A stretch of DNA of 64,000 bases from Ornithodoros turicata (lineage: Eukaryota > Arthropoda > Arachnida > Ixodida > Argasidae), in NCBI RefSeq assembly GCF_037126465.1, contig NC_088209.1:1488001-1552000 (forward strand). Reading direction: 5' to 3'. This document shows positions 52,989-64,000 of the stretch, one piece after another. Every line of letters starts with the position of its first letter. Within the stretch, counting starts at the first letter, position 1. The position numbers were made by a program, and so were the translations under genes. The notes beneath the pieces are model-generated. The model was not told the origin of the DNA. It did not search any database and was given only the letters and a program-made list of their open reading frames with translations.

Positions 52989-54407
52989 GCTATAAGCACG
53001 GAGGGCCGTGGGACTCCTCTATAGCGGTTGCTCCTGGCAATACAACGCCCATCTAGTTGCCCGGTCAAGTGATCCCCACATGATGGTGATCTGCACGGAG
53101 GCTGGGAAGTTTAGCAAACCTCATCTTCAGCAAACCTCTTACCTTCAAGGAGTCTATTTGCACAATACTTTGAACGTTATGAGGTGTTTCAAGATTTGCC
53201 TCGTGATAAAGCAAAAGTTCAACAAAACTGAAGAGAAGCCAGGCATTGTCACCAATGATTTATCCAGACACCTTACACCCCACTAACACCCCCAAATGTT
53301 CAATGACACCCCCCTAACTTTTTCACCTGTATACCCCCTATAGGGGGTTGGAGCGGTTGGAGAGTGAAGAACACGCGCGGGCCCCGTCGGATTTCGAGGG
53401 CTGTGTCGTTTTGCCTCAAGTTCGAACTTAGTTACAGTGCGTCAGCAACGCAGTGGACTTTGTATTCACAGTGCACCCAAGTATCAGATCTTTGAATCAC
53501 TGCTTTGTGTCACATAAATATTTCTTTTAGCCAAAAGAAGCTTCAGTTATTTTGAATAACGGCGGTAGGCGTGAAATCCGGTAGAAGTCGATGGTTGCCA
53601 GAACCGGTCGAAAAGTCAGCCAAAGTTAAGGCGCCTGATTGGTCGACTGGCATTGCATAATTGCTACAACGTTGCACTCTCATTGGTCGTGTGCCCAGTG
53701 TTGTGTGAACTATGGGCTCTATGGGGAGCTGTTCGAGCCTGGACCTACATCCGTCGGTCTGCGGTGGTTGACACATGGTCGACGAAACGCATCGACGTGG
53801 GTTCAGTACATGTCCATACAGCAACGACGAAGGCACTGCGATTGAACATCCTATTTTAAAAGCACTTTGTTTGCGTGCTGTGGCGCCTCGACATGAAAGG
53901 TACGGAAACGGTGACGCTCAGCGATGCTTTCGCTGGATTTCTTGTGGCCCAGTATTCCTGGCCGGCGCTACTCTTTCAGCAGAAACTGAACGAAACAATA
54001 CACAGGTTCTCACGCTGCACTGCCTTTTTATAATCTCGTCTCGTCTTGCTACCTCCATTTCGCTGCATTTATTGCACTGCAATGCCGGTATGCAGCGCCA
54101 CATACACAAAACCACACAACGTTGCTCCGTTGGCCGCCATTGCTGTTTGCCTACCAAGTACAAACTGCGCATGCGTCAGCTTCGCCGCTCTGATCGGTTC
54201 TCTTTGCTGCGTCGAACGCACTGCTGTACGGAACAGTTGAGCTGTTGCGAACTCTTCTACGCCCGTGTGTGGGAGCTCTCCGTTAGCTCGTTGTCATGGT
54301 AACTGACGGATACAGGCCAATGGAACGGACGCCTGTGCGTCAAAACTCATCAGTGAGGACCACGGAGGAAGGAAACACAAGGAGCGGCCCCTCCGACAGT
54401 TTTCTAT
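52989..54407. other. Intergenic sequence, no supported gene
   Basis: ACCCCACTAACACCCCC-type C-rich words at 53277-53335. The longest open frame (53775-54302, 175 codons) has overlapping open frames on both strands, a biased composition and no recognisable domain; I do not call it. Confidence 0.35.
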
Positions 54408-55125
54408 CGGGACGAGCGTAGCCGGTATCGCATTGCATTCTGGGATGTTCCTGTCCACCACGTGACCGCTCACGTGACCCTCCAGACAGCATGGCGCCAG
54501 CGGAGCAGACTACGCGAGCTGTAGTTGTGTCACAGTTCAGATGGCAGTATTACGTTGAACGCGTGCTTGCACTTTATTTCTGTGTGTTCGAATGTTTACT
54601 ATTCTATTAGAAGACCAGTCACAGTGTGCAGAACGCAAAAGTAGTACTCGGGACCGGAAACATCGCGTGTGGCAACGGTTACTTCCAGCGTATGTACGTT
54701 CTTTGATTAAGTGGTAAAGAACGCCGTACTCAGAATACCATTAATTAGATTTTTACAACAACAGACTATATGAATGAACCTGCGGCACAGTTTGAGGTCT
54801 CAAATGAACAATTCAAGATGACTCGAACACACACGGACGACTAAGACAACTTACCGTGTACTTACGAACAAAACGCGCTCCCGTGACAGAGCTGCTTTCA
54901 GTTCAACGAGAGCCGCAGCCGGGACAGGAACACATTACCATACGTCGTTTCTACGATGCTGCTCACATTTTCACAATAAATTACTTCAAAAAGCGAAATC
55001 ATACGGAGAGCAGCGCGAGAAACAAAGCCTTGCAAAACCGAAACTTTAGAGGGGATCACGTGGTGGACAGGAAGCAATGGCGATTTTGAGTCAAGTGACC
55101 GCTACAGGGTGGCTACGCTAGTCCG
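54408..55125. mobile_element. Probable MITE with inverted ends
   Basis: CGGGACGAGCGTAGCC at 54408-54423 against GGCTACGCTAGTCCG at 55111-55125 (inverted, one indel and one substitution); further in, GTCCACCACGTGAC near 54452 against CACGTGGTGGAC near 55058. About 718 bp, no coding sequence recognised. No target duplication was seen. Its right edge touches the target site of the next element. Confidence 0.5.
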
Positions 55126-55129
55126 GAGC

Positions 55130-55944
55130 CAGAGCCGTATATTAAAAGGGAGTCTGGCCATTGGGAGGAGTCACAAAAAGAGGCTCGACCTGTCAATCAC
55201 AGTTTCGCTCCTCTGATTGGTTTGCTTTTTACCAAGGGGGTCGCCATGACACCATACTGCCACCCAAAATGGCGACGAAAACAAACACTGTGAAGCGGGG
55301 ATTTCGTGACAAAAAATTTTCACAGACTGACCTGATTTTACGCTGCAAATGTACATCCTAATATCAATTTCTCGGAAATCAGTTTCCACTTATGCTCATC
55401 CATCAATATCTAACTGAAAATAATGCGTTTTGTCGCCGGTGTTAGGCCTAGTGAACACGGCGATCACAACGAAATCATAACAAAAACGGCGCTGTGCTGT
55501 GCAATCTTATTTTTAGCAGCTGGATTTCATGGATATAAACATTCTTGCCTCTTATATTCCAACTATTCATGTAGATTTCTTTAAAAATCATACCGACAAC
55601 AGAACGTGCCCCAGCAGGTGGTTCTGCCGGCAGCGGTACAACGACGGAAGCAGACGACAATTCCCGACGTGCCTTACGCTCCCTAGCTGGCGCTTATCAA
55701 ATTTGCACCAACAATTCACTACTTTTGCAGATACCGAGTGGTATCCATTTCAATCCCATCCAATCCACTTGCCACCCAAAATGGCGCTGCCCATGTTGGA
55801 TAGGGGGAAAATAGTGAGGATAGGCTGATTGATAGCGCCCCATATTTCAAGACTTCATTGGTCGGAAAGCTGAAAAGGTGGGTGGAGCTTCAGGTATAGG
55901 CATGACCCATTAATGGCCAGACTCCCTTTTAATATACGGCTCTG
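55130..55944. mobile_element. hAT-type MITE with perfect inverted ends and 8-bp duplication
   Basis: An 815-bp element. It begins CAGAGCCGTATATTAAAAGG and ends with the exact inverted copy, the identity running 33 bp (55130-55162 against 55912-55944). TCCGGAGC is duplicated on both sides (55122-55129 and 55945-55952). CACCCAAAATGGCG occurs twice inside (55261, 55769). No coding region recognised. The CAGAG ends and the 8-bp duplication indicate hAT. The perfect ends suggest recent activity. Confidence 0.92.
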
Positions 55945-56959
55945 TCCGGAGCGAAGAGCCGCTCCTTTTGTTTCCTTCCTCCATGGTGAGGACCAACCTT
56001 TTCCTTGGCGGAGCCGACGCTATCTTTCAGAACTGCTCTACGAGAGAGTGAGAGAGAGAATCATTCGAAGCGAGCGATCCATTCAGAGCGAATGGTTTGG
56101 AGCATCTCATTCACTGAACGAGTGAACGCCAAGCAATTCGTTCTCCTCCTCGCTTCTTCTTGGCAGGGCTGGCATTCCCGCGAATACGCTCAGGGCGACC
56201 CACGCTCCGCTGCTAAAGTTAAAGTTCGCAGAGGGCAACATAGATGGCAACGTAATACGCCTTATTCATAAGTGCTGCGATCTCGAGGCGGCGGCGCCAT
56301 GTTGGAGTGTTCGGGCGGTCGTGCTATGTGCGATTTCCTGTAACGGGACCAGCTGGAGAGTCGGGAAACTTTCGATTCAAGCTTTTTAGGATGGCAGGCG
56401 AGCTGGAAGAATGCACAGCCGAGCTCACGAAGCTAACGTTATACTAACGTTTCTTTCGGACAACTTCGTTATTGTCTTCTACATCGTATTGTCTTCTACA
56501 TCGTGTCTTCAGCATCGGATAAGCACGCTCGGCGTGGCTGCAACTTCGTGACTGAATCTCACGTCGAATTGCGCATTTTTAGGACTCTGTCGCATTTGTA
56601 CATATGAATACTCAACTACTTGCGCGAAGTTTACAGCAAAGTGTTCTGATGCGGTGTGTTACGCAGTTACCCAGCGGGTCCCTATATGCGCGTTTGTGCA
56701 GCATGGAGTGGCGATGGATTATCTTAGTACAGGCCTCTCTGCTTAGCTGCTGGTCCTATTCAGTAACTGAATAAAAAAGCATTTGAGCACCTGTGACTAG
56801 ACACATTTTGTGCACCTTCAGTAAAATATCAGATGTACTTTCATACTCGCACATGTAGCTGTTTTGTACATACCAGAAACCCAACAAAAGAGATGAACGG
56901 ATACATATTTTTTTAGATGAAAATCATGTGGGGCTGACTGTTCACACAAAGAAAGAGAA
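55945..56959. other. Intergenic sequence with a GC-rich, promoter-like patch
   Basis: Around 56278-56345 GATCTCGAGGCGGCGGCGCC ATGTTGG resembles a YY1-type ATGGCGGC context in inverse. An ATG at 56391 opens only 18 codons. I see no splice donor that would make it a first exon with confidence, so no gene is called. Confidence 0.35.
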
Positions 56960-57036
56960 AGAAAGTCTGGTTTTCTGTGTATCCAAGGAAGGGGCTCTTC
57001 GCCCCTTCCTTGGATACACAGAAAACCAGACTTTCT
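56960..57036. repeat. Perfect 36-bp hairpin
   Basis: 56960-56995 (starting AGAAAGTCTGGTTTTCTGTG, ending AAGGAAGGGGC) is exactly complementary to 57001-57036, with loop TCTTC at 56996-57000. No mismatch in 36 pairs. A natural foldback of such precision is unusual; a recent inverted duplication by template switching, a small-RNA hairpin, or a sequencing or assembly fold-back are all possible. Confidence 0.95.
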
Positions 57037-58920
57037 ATGATGATTTGATTATTTCCTCGCATGCTATGCCGTTTTCTTTGTGATTCAAAGGCAACGGTAC
57101 ACTAGAAGGAGCACATTGCTTTTGCTCTGAAATCTGACGTGTCGTACTTGGTTATCTGCTTGGTACACAGCTCCTCTTCAAAAGCAATTATAGCAACAAT
57201 GTCCCAAACGGACATGCACCACTAACAGAGACAGTGCACAAAGCTCATTTTTCCTAGTGACTCTAATTTTTCCAATCATGTTCTCCATTTTGAGAGTAAT
57301 TGTGCGCCCCAAAAGGGGAGTGATACATGTGGCAAGGAACCCTTTTCTTGCGGGATTGGCGAACAAGGCGGGCGGGCCAGTCGAACATTTTTGGGTGGCT
57401 GGAATACTCTGATGTATGGGGAACTGCTAAAAAAAAGAAGAAAAGAGAAGAGGAAAATGCATTTTTGGCAGAATAAAGGTCCGTGTCTTTCTCTTCGCGG
57501 GACTTCCCCCCCTCCCCCTACCAATGTGTCCTGTCACTGAATACGTCTTCAAGGGAACCTCGGGAGTTGATAACTTGTATTCAGTTGAAATTCAGTCTGC
57601 TTTGTAACATAACACGGTAACGCGGTGCCGACACCATCGCGGCAAAAAAAAAAAAAAAAAGAAAGAAAGGAAATTTCGCAAAAGGGTTGTTTTGGGTAGT
57701 TTTGCGCCGAGTGCAAGGCGAGAGCAGTTTCGAGACTGGGCAGAGTGGCGACGGGTACAAACTAGACCTCTCTATTAAAGGTCGAAACGTTTTCTTAAGA
57801 GGTCATACCAGTCAGGGAGCAACTCCGATTCACGATTTTCCCGATTCTAGATGGCGCCACGCTCGCCGTCCTTATCACTCCGTTCGCCTCCGACTCCCGA
57901 AATAACCCCCATCGTGCATGGTTGACCTCGCGAGTTTAAGGCGGCCTGCGCCCTCTGCGCTGTTTGTCGAGAGGTAAAGTGTCGGACTGTGCCCCGAAAG
58001 GTCCGCAGTTCGATTCGAGATATTCACGTCTTTTTGCTTGTCTCCTATTGCTATATGAGTACTTTATTTTTATTTTGTTGGTATATATTTATGCTACAAT
58101 TATTGTTTTCACAAGTCACTGGCGCCTGTACTGACTGGTTATGGAATTTTTAGTTGCTCTTCGTATTGTTTTATTAGTGCATACTTACTGTATGCCGACG
58201 TACAAGTGTGATCGGATAGTACGGATGCCGATATCTCGGAGGTTCTCAACTGGATCTACCACCGGCTGTAAATTAGGCTATAAACATTGCCTACATACAG
58301 CACTTACAATGCCAGTCTGGAAAATCTAGTGCTCGAAACGGTATTCTTTTTTTTTCTGCACTCGCTTACATGTAACCTTTATAATAACTCTATTATTCAT
58401 GCAAAATTGACATTTTGATATGTATATTTCTGGTAAGTGAGCATTATCAAATATCTGAATTCATTTACAAGGCGTTCTTGCAAAAGACTTCGAACTTTCC
58501 GTCGTAGAACAGACTTCGTATTATTACCCGAAAACTTCAGTAACATATTTGAAATGCTCCTTTCCCCCATGTTATCCCTTCTTTTTCTTTCACATTACAC
58601 CCGCTCAGAAAAATGATGTCAGTCGACAACCACAGTGACAGGGGACTCCCTTTCTTCTGGTGTGCCAGTTTGCAAAACCGTACAAAGGAGGTGAAGGGCG
58701 ACAAACGCTTCAGGTCGACACACGGAAACCAACCAAAGAAGATATGGAAAAGTCGAGCGGTAAGGCCTGGCAGCGGGAGTCGCGATATTCCCAATAGGCC
58801 TGTTGCGCTGGGCCAGGTGGCGCAGCAAACCTTGTGTGTCAGCGCCGCTAGTGGCGACCTTTTCAACACACGGTCGCTCCCTAGCAGACGTCATTCAGTC
58901 TACGCTGGCTAACTTCCCTA
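57037..58920. other. Intergenic sequence, no supported gene
   Basis: An A-run at 57644-57660. Near 57960-58020 GTCGAGAGGTAAAGTGTCGG and CCGCAGTTCGATTCGAG look like worn box A and box B sequences of another tRNA-derived SINE. The open frame at 58613-58912 has no family resemblance and an overlapping frame on the other strand. Confidence 0.35.
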
Positions 58921-60252
58921 TTGAAAAACTCTACAGAAAATCTCACAAAATATCTCTTGCGCTATTCTAAGAGATTTTATGTGTGATAATTGGACATTCT
59001 CGCAGAATTTCTTATAGAGTTTCTCACAAAGCATTCTCTCAGAATTGTCCCCCTTCCCCTGTTTCTTACAGAAATCTTACAGGATTTCCTTTAGACTTCT
59101 TACCAGGAGAAACCAGGAGAATAAGAGCTACAGAATCGATCACGTGTGCTTTCCATTCTTTATTGATATCACTTGGGAAGCTCTCAATACGAAACACAGA
59201 TGAATCAAGCCATCGCTAGATATCACACAAATAATAAACCAAGGAACTTGATTCAGTTCTTATGTACTTTTGAAATGGCATCCGCGCGCCATCCACGCAC
59301 ACTGCCGTAAAAGCGTTCAATGCATTGTACACATACTTGAAATCTCTAATGCGACGACCAAAAAATTTTTTCATGTGACTATGCCAAGTTCATGTTTGCC
59401 TTGGGAACGCATTGGATTTCTTGCGTAAAAGCACCATCCAACTTCCTCGAGACGAGAATGGGTTACGACCACGAACTCGCATCCAATGCGTGCTTGCCGC
59501 TTCTTACGAGTTAAACCTAGAAGAAAAAGCATTTCAAACAACATGTGTGTGCGTGAAAGATAGGCATAGAAATATGTAACATACCGTTGGTATGTTACTC
59601 TTTTGTATGATACTCGTTGGTATGTTACCGTTGGTATGGTACTCTGCCCAAAGCAAAGTTGCTATAACGATCTCACAGCATTCTACCTTCTAACCCACAA
59701 AATACCTGCAAACAGGGGTAAAGACTCATAAAGAATGGGAATACACTCGTTTCAAAGCAGACTAACTAGCTTGCTGGCGGTTGGAACAAACGCCTCCACT
59801 AATGTACGATGGAATACCATAATGGGTTATAAAATTGATAGTTTCACTAGGAACGACAAAACTGAGCAACCATGGCACTTCTACCTAACAGTGATTATTC
59901 ACAAACATACGAAATCGCACGAACTACTTTCCAAGACGGACGACATATCACTCTCTGCGGCCCGTCATTTCTTGCTTCATGTTCATCCGACAGGGAAATA
60001 TCCTTCAAAATTTCTCTTAAGACTGAAGCGAGGTTCGTGAGAAAGTCAGTCCTGTATGAATTGTTTTCTCATAGAAATCGCAAGGCCAGACCCTGAATTA
60101 TCCCACAGGATATTTTCTCATTGACGTGCCTGTGAGAATATTATACGAATCTGTATCCTCTGTAGGAAATTCTGAGAGATGAAGTCGGGGTTTCTGTAAG
60201 AAATTCTGAGAGAATGCAATGTTTCTATGAGATTTTCTGTAGTGTTTTTCAA
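58921..60252. mobile_element. 1.33-kb element with TTGAAAAAC inverted ends
   Basis: The left end TTGAAAAACTCTACAGAAAA and the complement of the right end TTGAAAAACACTACAGAAAA match at 19 of 20 positions, and the match continues through TCTCA. Subterminal words of the type TTTCTTACAGAAAT, AGAATTTCTTA and AGAAATTCTGAGAGA repeat in both directions. No transposase recognised and no clear target duplication, so no superfamily is assigned. Confidence 0.8.
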
Positions 60253-60956
60253 CCGGGTTGGTGTGGCGTTATCGTTTATCGTCTGTTTTCCGGATAGAAA
60301 AAAAGTCAAAAGGATCGACAAATTATTTCTAAAAAAGTCGCTGAAACATGTGTACAATGCGCGGCACGATGTACATATGCAGAACGCGTGTATGTCGCGA
60401 ATGACGCTGTTTGTTAGGGTGTTTAGTGTGCTTCTCTGGTGCACTGGGGGTGCACCAGTAAAAGTATAAATTTCATTCTGAGAAACATGAGGCTTAACAA
60501 GAACGTGGCAAAGATTAATTCGCAGGGTGCTCAACGAATTCAATGGGGACTTAACAAAACGCTCGCCGTTATAATTGAAGATAGTTGAACAATATTAACG
60601 GGACATCTAAAAGAAACACAAACTGTTTTGTGGCTCAACACCCAAATAGTTGCTCTTTCCTGGGACCTCTGAGCGAACTTCTCGACTATTTAGATTTGGA
60701 ATCAGCTATCATATGTCCGCCTCGTTCAAAGAGACGTCTAACTTTTTCTTAATGCGTACGGAAACAAAGGTTGTGCACATATACACGAGGCTATATATTT
60801 ATGTATATGTTTGTAAGAGCTCGAAAGAGCTCCGGCTATATTTTTTCCTTGTATATGTATATATGGAGTTTCTGGTGACGACGACCCAGTGAAAGAATTG
60901 ATAAAACCAAGTCAGCTGGTGAGTGTAATTAATGACAATAAGACCCAGAGACTAGG
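60253..60956. other. Intergenic sequence, no gene seen
   Basis: TATATGTATATAT-type words near 60790-60870. No supported feature. Confidence 0.35.
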
Positions 60957-61021
60957 GACGACGAAAACAGACACATACAGATGTCTCCAAACTCTGTCTG
61001 TGTGTGTCTGTTTTCGTCGTC
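60957..61021. repeat. 24-bp hairpin
   Basis: GACGACGAAAACAGACACAT followed by ACAG (60957-60980) pairs with 60998-61021 with one mismatch and a 17-nt loop. The right arm sits in a GTGTGTGTCTG run. Confidence 0.8.
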
Positions 61022-62778
61022 ACTAGACTCGAGACCTTACTGTCACACAGCGACAATTAGCCGAAGCATCGGCTGCACAGTCGACTTTTAATATAAAAAG
61101 CAGAAAACTGCAAAGCAAATACAAGAAAACGAAAAGTATATCTGGTCAAAGTTTTTGTATTCTATTTCATTAGAACGGATGCCGATATTTGTCTACTGCA
61201 ATAATTATACCTGGATATTACATAGCCGCAATGTAAGTCTATGACTGAAAACGGTAAACGGCGGCAGCAGTCAGGAATAATTATTTCAGGGCTTCATATT
61301 TTAAGAATTAGCTAGTTCTGGAGTACAAAAGATAATACAGCCGTCTGCATACCGCCGGCAGCCGAAATTGCGCTGCCAGTCGGGGACATCTTTTCCGGGG
61401 ACTTTTCTTGGGCGGGCAAGTTCTTGCCGTAGCCATCTTCTTGCTTCTATGCGTACGACACAACAGCAGTTTGCGATTTTTAGTAGAATTCGATTCCATT
61501 CGAGTAGAGTTCGATTTCGGAAAAAATAAAAAAAAAAGAACGGCGCACTCTTTGACGCGTCCTACCCGTTGCTATCAGTTATGCATACGGGGCGAGAGCG
61601 GCCGCGTGTCGTAGCATTCCGACGGTAGGGGTCAGAGTGGCGCTCCAGTCGCCCTCCTCAAACTTTAGCGCAACAGCCCTATACAGTCTTCTTTTTTTTT
61701 TCCTGGACGCCAAGAGGAACGATTCGACAAAAAATAGAAGGACACAGAGTAGAAAAATAATAACAATGGTCACCTGACAACATAACAGGTTCTTGTTTGA
61801 GTGTTGCAAAAGAGTGCAGTTCGGCCTCCTTATTATGTGGGACAGGATAATATATGCCTTCTTTTCTTTTTTAGAAGAACTACTAGAGCGTAAATTTTTA
61901 CTCCAGATTTCGTTGTGTTGGATGCTGAGATCTAAGTTAGTTCAATCCAAACTTGAAAACGTGAAATTCGGTCGTGGAAAAGCTGGAGAACTGGACACCA
62001 TGTGAGCCAAATTTATTGCGTATTTTAGGAAAATCACTATTCTTGAAGGGCAACACAGATGCAATTACAAGATTGGGGTTTCCAGAGATGAATATGAGCG
62101 CTAGTTGCCAAATGAAGGAATGATCACGGAGAAGTCGTTTCATATAAACAAAGCTCGCGCGAGATGCCGGATTCTCCTCCCCGAAAAAAATTTCCCCAGG
62201 AAGAACCGTCCCCAGGGGAAAAAGCCCCCGGAGAAATCGTCTCCGTAAGAACGATTGCCGTTTGATCGAACACCGTTTTATCGAAACGGCAGCGGTCGTT
62301 TGATTGATTTTTTTATTGCTTCGTTTGGCGCAGATGTATAACAAGCTTGAACTAAAGTTTTATAAGGCTGTTAATACAATAACTGTATTTTATACTATGG
62401 CGAAATTTTCTTCTTAGCGTTCAGACTTCGAGTGCCTTTCGTGCGCATATCACTATCCCATTTCGGATCCCAGCAATGAAAAGGGTGCCCAGAAGCACAG
62501 ACTATTGGCTGCTCCCAACTTGAAGACATTTTCTTCGGTATGTGTCCTACTGCTACGAGGGATACTTCCGTATTGTTCTATTCAATTCAATCCAATTTCA
62601 TTCAATTTTATTTCCTTTCGGATGGGAGAGAGTAAAAAGCCAGAAGGCTGTGCTGTTCGTGAATGACAAAGGTCTGCAAATAACCAGTGGTCCCCCCTCT
62701 TTAGCTGAACAAAAAAAAAGCAAGAAACAAACAAACAAACAAAAAAGGAGAGTCTCTTTGGCCTTTCCATTTTCAGCC
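61022..62778. other. Intergenic sequence, no supported gene
   Basis: Near 62175-62250 a sequence repeats GGAAGAACCGTCCCC / GGAGAAATCGTCTCC-type words. ATTCAATT words lie at 62580-62615, with A-rich tracts near 62708-62745. No domain is recognised in the open frames. Confidence 0.35.
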
Positions 62779-62868
62779 TTCTGACAGCTCGGCGTTATGA
62801 TTTTTTGGTCTTTTGGCTTTCGGCCTTCTGATAGTTCGGCGTTATGATTTTCGGCCTTTTGATAGGCT
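62779..62868. repeat. Short tandem repeat of about 48 bp, two copies
   Basis: CCTTCTGACAGCTCGGCGTT followed by ATGATTTTTTGG, and then CCTTCTGATAGTTCGGCGTT followed by ATGATTTTCGG. Small local duplication with no coding role seen. Confidence 0.75.
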
Positions 62869-63054
62869 CAATCAGCCTAAATAAATGCATTGCATTTAGC
62901 AACAGCTATTAAAAAAAAGAAAAACTCATTGAACTTTACCTTCATATATAAATGAACAAGATAAAATGAAAGGAACTTGACGCGCGACGAGGTCTCGGAG
63001 CACGGTTTCCGCCTCATAATTGATTATTGCCCGGAAACTTCAGTACTATATTTT

Positions 63055-63235
63055 TAGGGTTACGCCCCATTTCGTCCAAACGTTTATTTCGTCCAAGTAC
63101 TCACAACGTCCAAATATTTAATTCGTCCGAAAAAAATCGGACGTACTGAACACTTGGACGAAATGAACAGGCGGGGAGAAACTTGCCCAGTGCGTCCAAT
63201 ACCCGTACCGTCCAATAGCCCGTTTCGTCCAAATG
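63055..63235. repeat. Cluster of TTCGTCCAA words
   Basis: CGTCCAA or its complement occurs about nine times in 180 bp (for example 63073, 63092, 63107, 63204, 63223), some flanked by TTT. TTCGTCCGAAAAAAATCGGACG near 63130-63151 forms a small inverted repeat. This resembles the subterminal structure of the MITEs elsewhere in the window, but no clear ends were seen. Confidence 0.55.
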
Positions 63236-63284
63236 GGGAAATTCCCAAAAGCTCTGCTCCTTTCGGCAGACGACTGCCTAAAGC

Positions 63285-63620
63285 TCAGGGGTCGGATTCA
63301 CAAAGAGCTCGTGCGACGAAATCTATCGTATCTCCGTCGTACGGGAAAGTTACGACGAAGTGTAGATTCACGAAGGGCGCGCGTCGCAAAATCTTCGCAG
63401 CTTACGGCGGAATCGTGCGAGAGCTCCCGACCAGTCTTACGAAGAAAGATGGCGGCGTTATTTGGCAGCGGTGGATTTGGAGATGGCAAACAAAGACTCC
63501 GTAATACGCGCCAACGCATTGCACTTTGCCACAGAACCTACGAGACCATCCCCGAAGTGACATTAAGGCACTTTTTGCTTGGTAACCTTCAACGAATGCT
63601 TCAACTTTGTGCTCCGTAAA
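63285..63620 (+). other. Possible start of an unidentified transposon with a short ORF
   Basis: GGGGTCGGATTCACAAAGAG near 63289 is followed by TACGA / TCGTA words in both directions; I have seen comparable ends in PIF/Harbinger-like elements, but this is a weak memory-based comparison. An ATG at 63451, in an AAGATGGCGGC context, opens MAALFGSGGFGDGKQRLRNT and runs to a stop near 63617. I do not recognise the protein. It may be a first exon, a transposon ORF or chance. Confidence 0.25.
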
Positions 63621-64000
63621 ATCGGGTTGCAGGGATTTTTCAAGCATCCCCTACACCCCGCTAAGACACCCCCAACACCCTTCCAAATTGTCTGCAAGAA
63701 AGGCAAAAGAAGACATAAGAGCTGCAAAACTGCGTGTCACACACCGCTTACAAGACACCCTCACCCACCCCCTCCCCGAGACGAACATACTGGGAATATA
63801 TTTGCTGTGTCATCGAACGCGTTTCGCCTGTGATTGCATGACATCCATTATGGCTACCGAAAGACCGAGAGCACGTGCAGTAACAAAACATTTGGGGACG
63901 AACAACTTCGTCTTCTTCTAACGGGACGACTCTGATTGGTGCGATTACAAATTTTCGTCATCGTTACCATAGCAAAAACATAAGGTACATTCTTTTCGCT
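63621..64000. other. Window end, no supported feature
   Basis: C-rich CACCC words near 63645-63680 and 63755-63775. The two overlapping open frames have no recognised domain. Confidence 0.3.

Noticed and set aside
53775..54302. 175-codon open frame on the + strand
   Set aside because: Overlapping open frames exist on both strands, composition is unlike a protein with domains, and no motif or splice context supports it.
56391..56447. ATG with 18 codons after a GC-rich patch as first coding exon of a new gene
   Set aside because: No acceptable splice donor follows and no downstream exon was recognised.

Overview
This is eukaryotic, metazoan DNA: a spliced gene with GT-AG introns, several tRNA-derived SINEs, DNA transposons of the Tigger/pogo, mariner and hAT groups, Gypsy fragments and a DIRS-type retroelement. 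The SINE types (a tRNA head with an ATT-repeat tail at 5.55-5.84 kb, and a tRNA head with a long GC-rich tail at 43.7-44.1 kb) resemble those I associate with ticks, so an arachnid, probably a tick, is my best guess. This is inference, not proof.

The only convincing host gene is on the + strand from 3.05 to about 27.65 kb: the 3' part of a centrosomal CEP350 (CAP350) homologue. Eight exons with compatible splice phases (3052-3203, 7432-7632, 13640-13794, 13876-14029, 18735-18794, 19725-21376, 22815-23236, 26817-27204) encode about 1,060 residues and end at a TGA, with a possible AATAAA at 27638. The 5' half lies outside the window. The exons carry the conserved coiled-coil blocks and the conserved C terminus, but no CAP-Gly domain, which vertebrate CEP350 has between these parts.

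The introns are full of transposons: a frameshifted Tigger transposase with a SINE inside it (4.46-6.29 kb), an hAT remnant interrupted by two nested TA-flanked MITEs (8.5-10.6 kb), a 645-bp foldback element (12.45-13.1 kb), a second Tigger and a Gypsy pol fragment (14.7-17.2 kb), an inverted pair of tRNA-like SINE pieces (19.4-19.6 kb), a mariner remnant (24.3-24.9 kb) and further MITEs.

Downstream of the gene no other functional host gene is visible. From 28 to 42 kb there are a GAGGTGAGG repeat, a MITE, a minisatellite with about 229-bp and 152-bp units, a decayed DIRS element (32.5-37.5 kb) with inverted terminal repeats, internal complementary region, gag, RT, RNase H and tyrosine-recombinase remnants and an hAT inserted in its internal complementary region, then a MITE and a 93-bp tandem array split by a 1,155-bp inverted-repeat element.

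From 42 to 64 kb the DNA is intergenic: a SINE, tandem duplications (one of about 2.2 kb packed with CCAAT motifs), a THAP-domain relic, two hAT-type MITEs with perfect 8-bp target duplications, and several precise hairpins. The recognised transposase and polymerase frames carry stops, frameshifts or truncations, so none looks autonomous.
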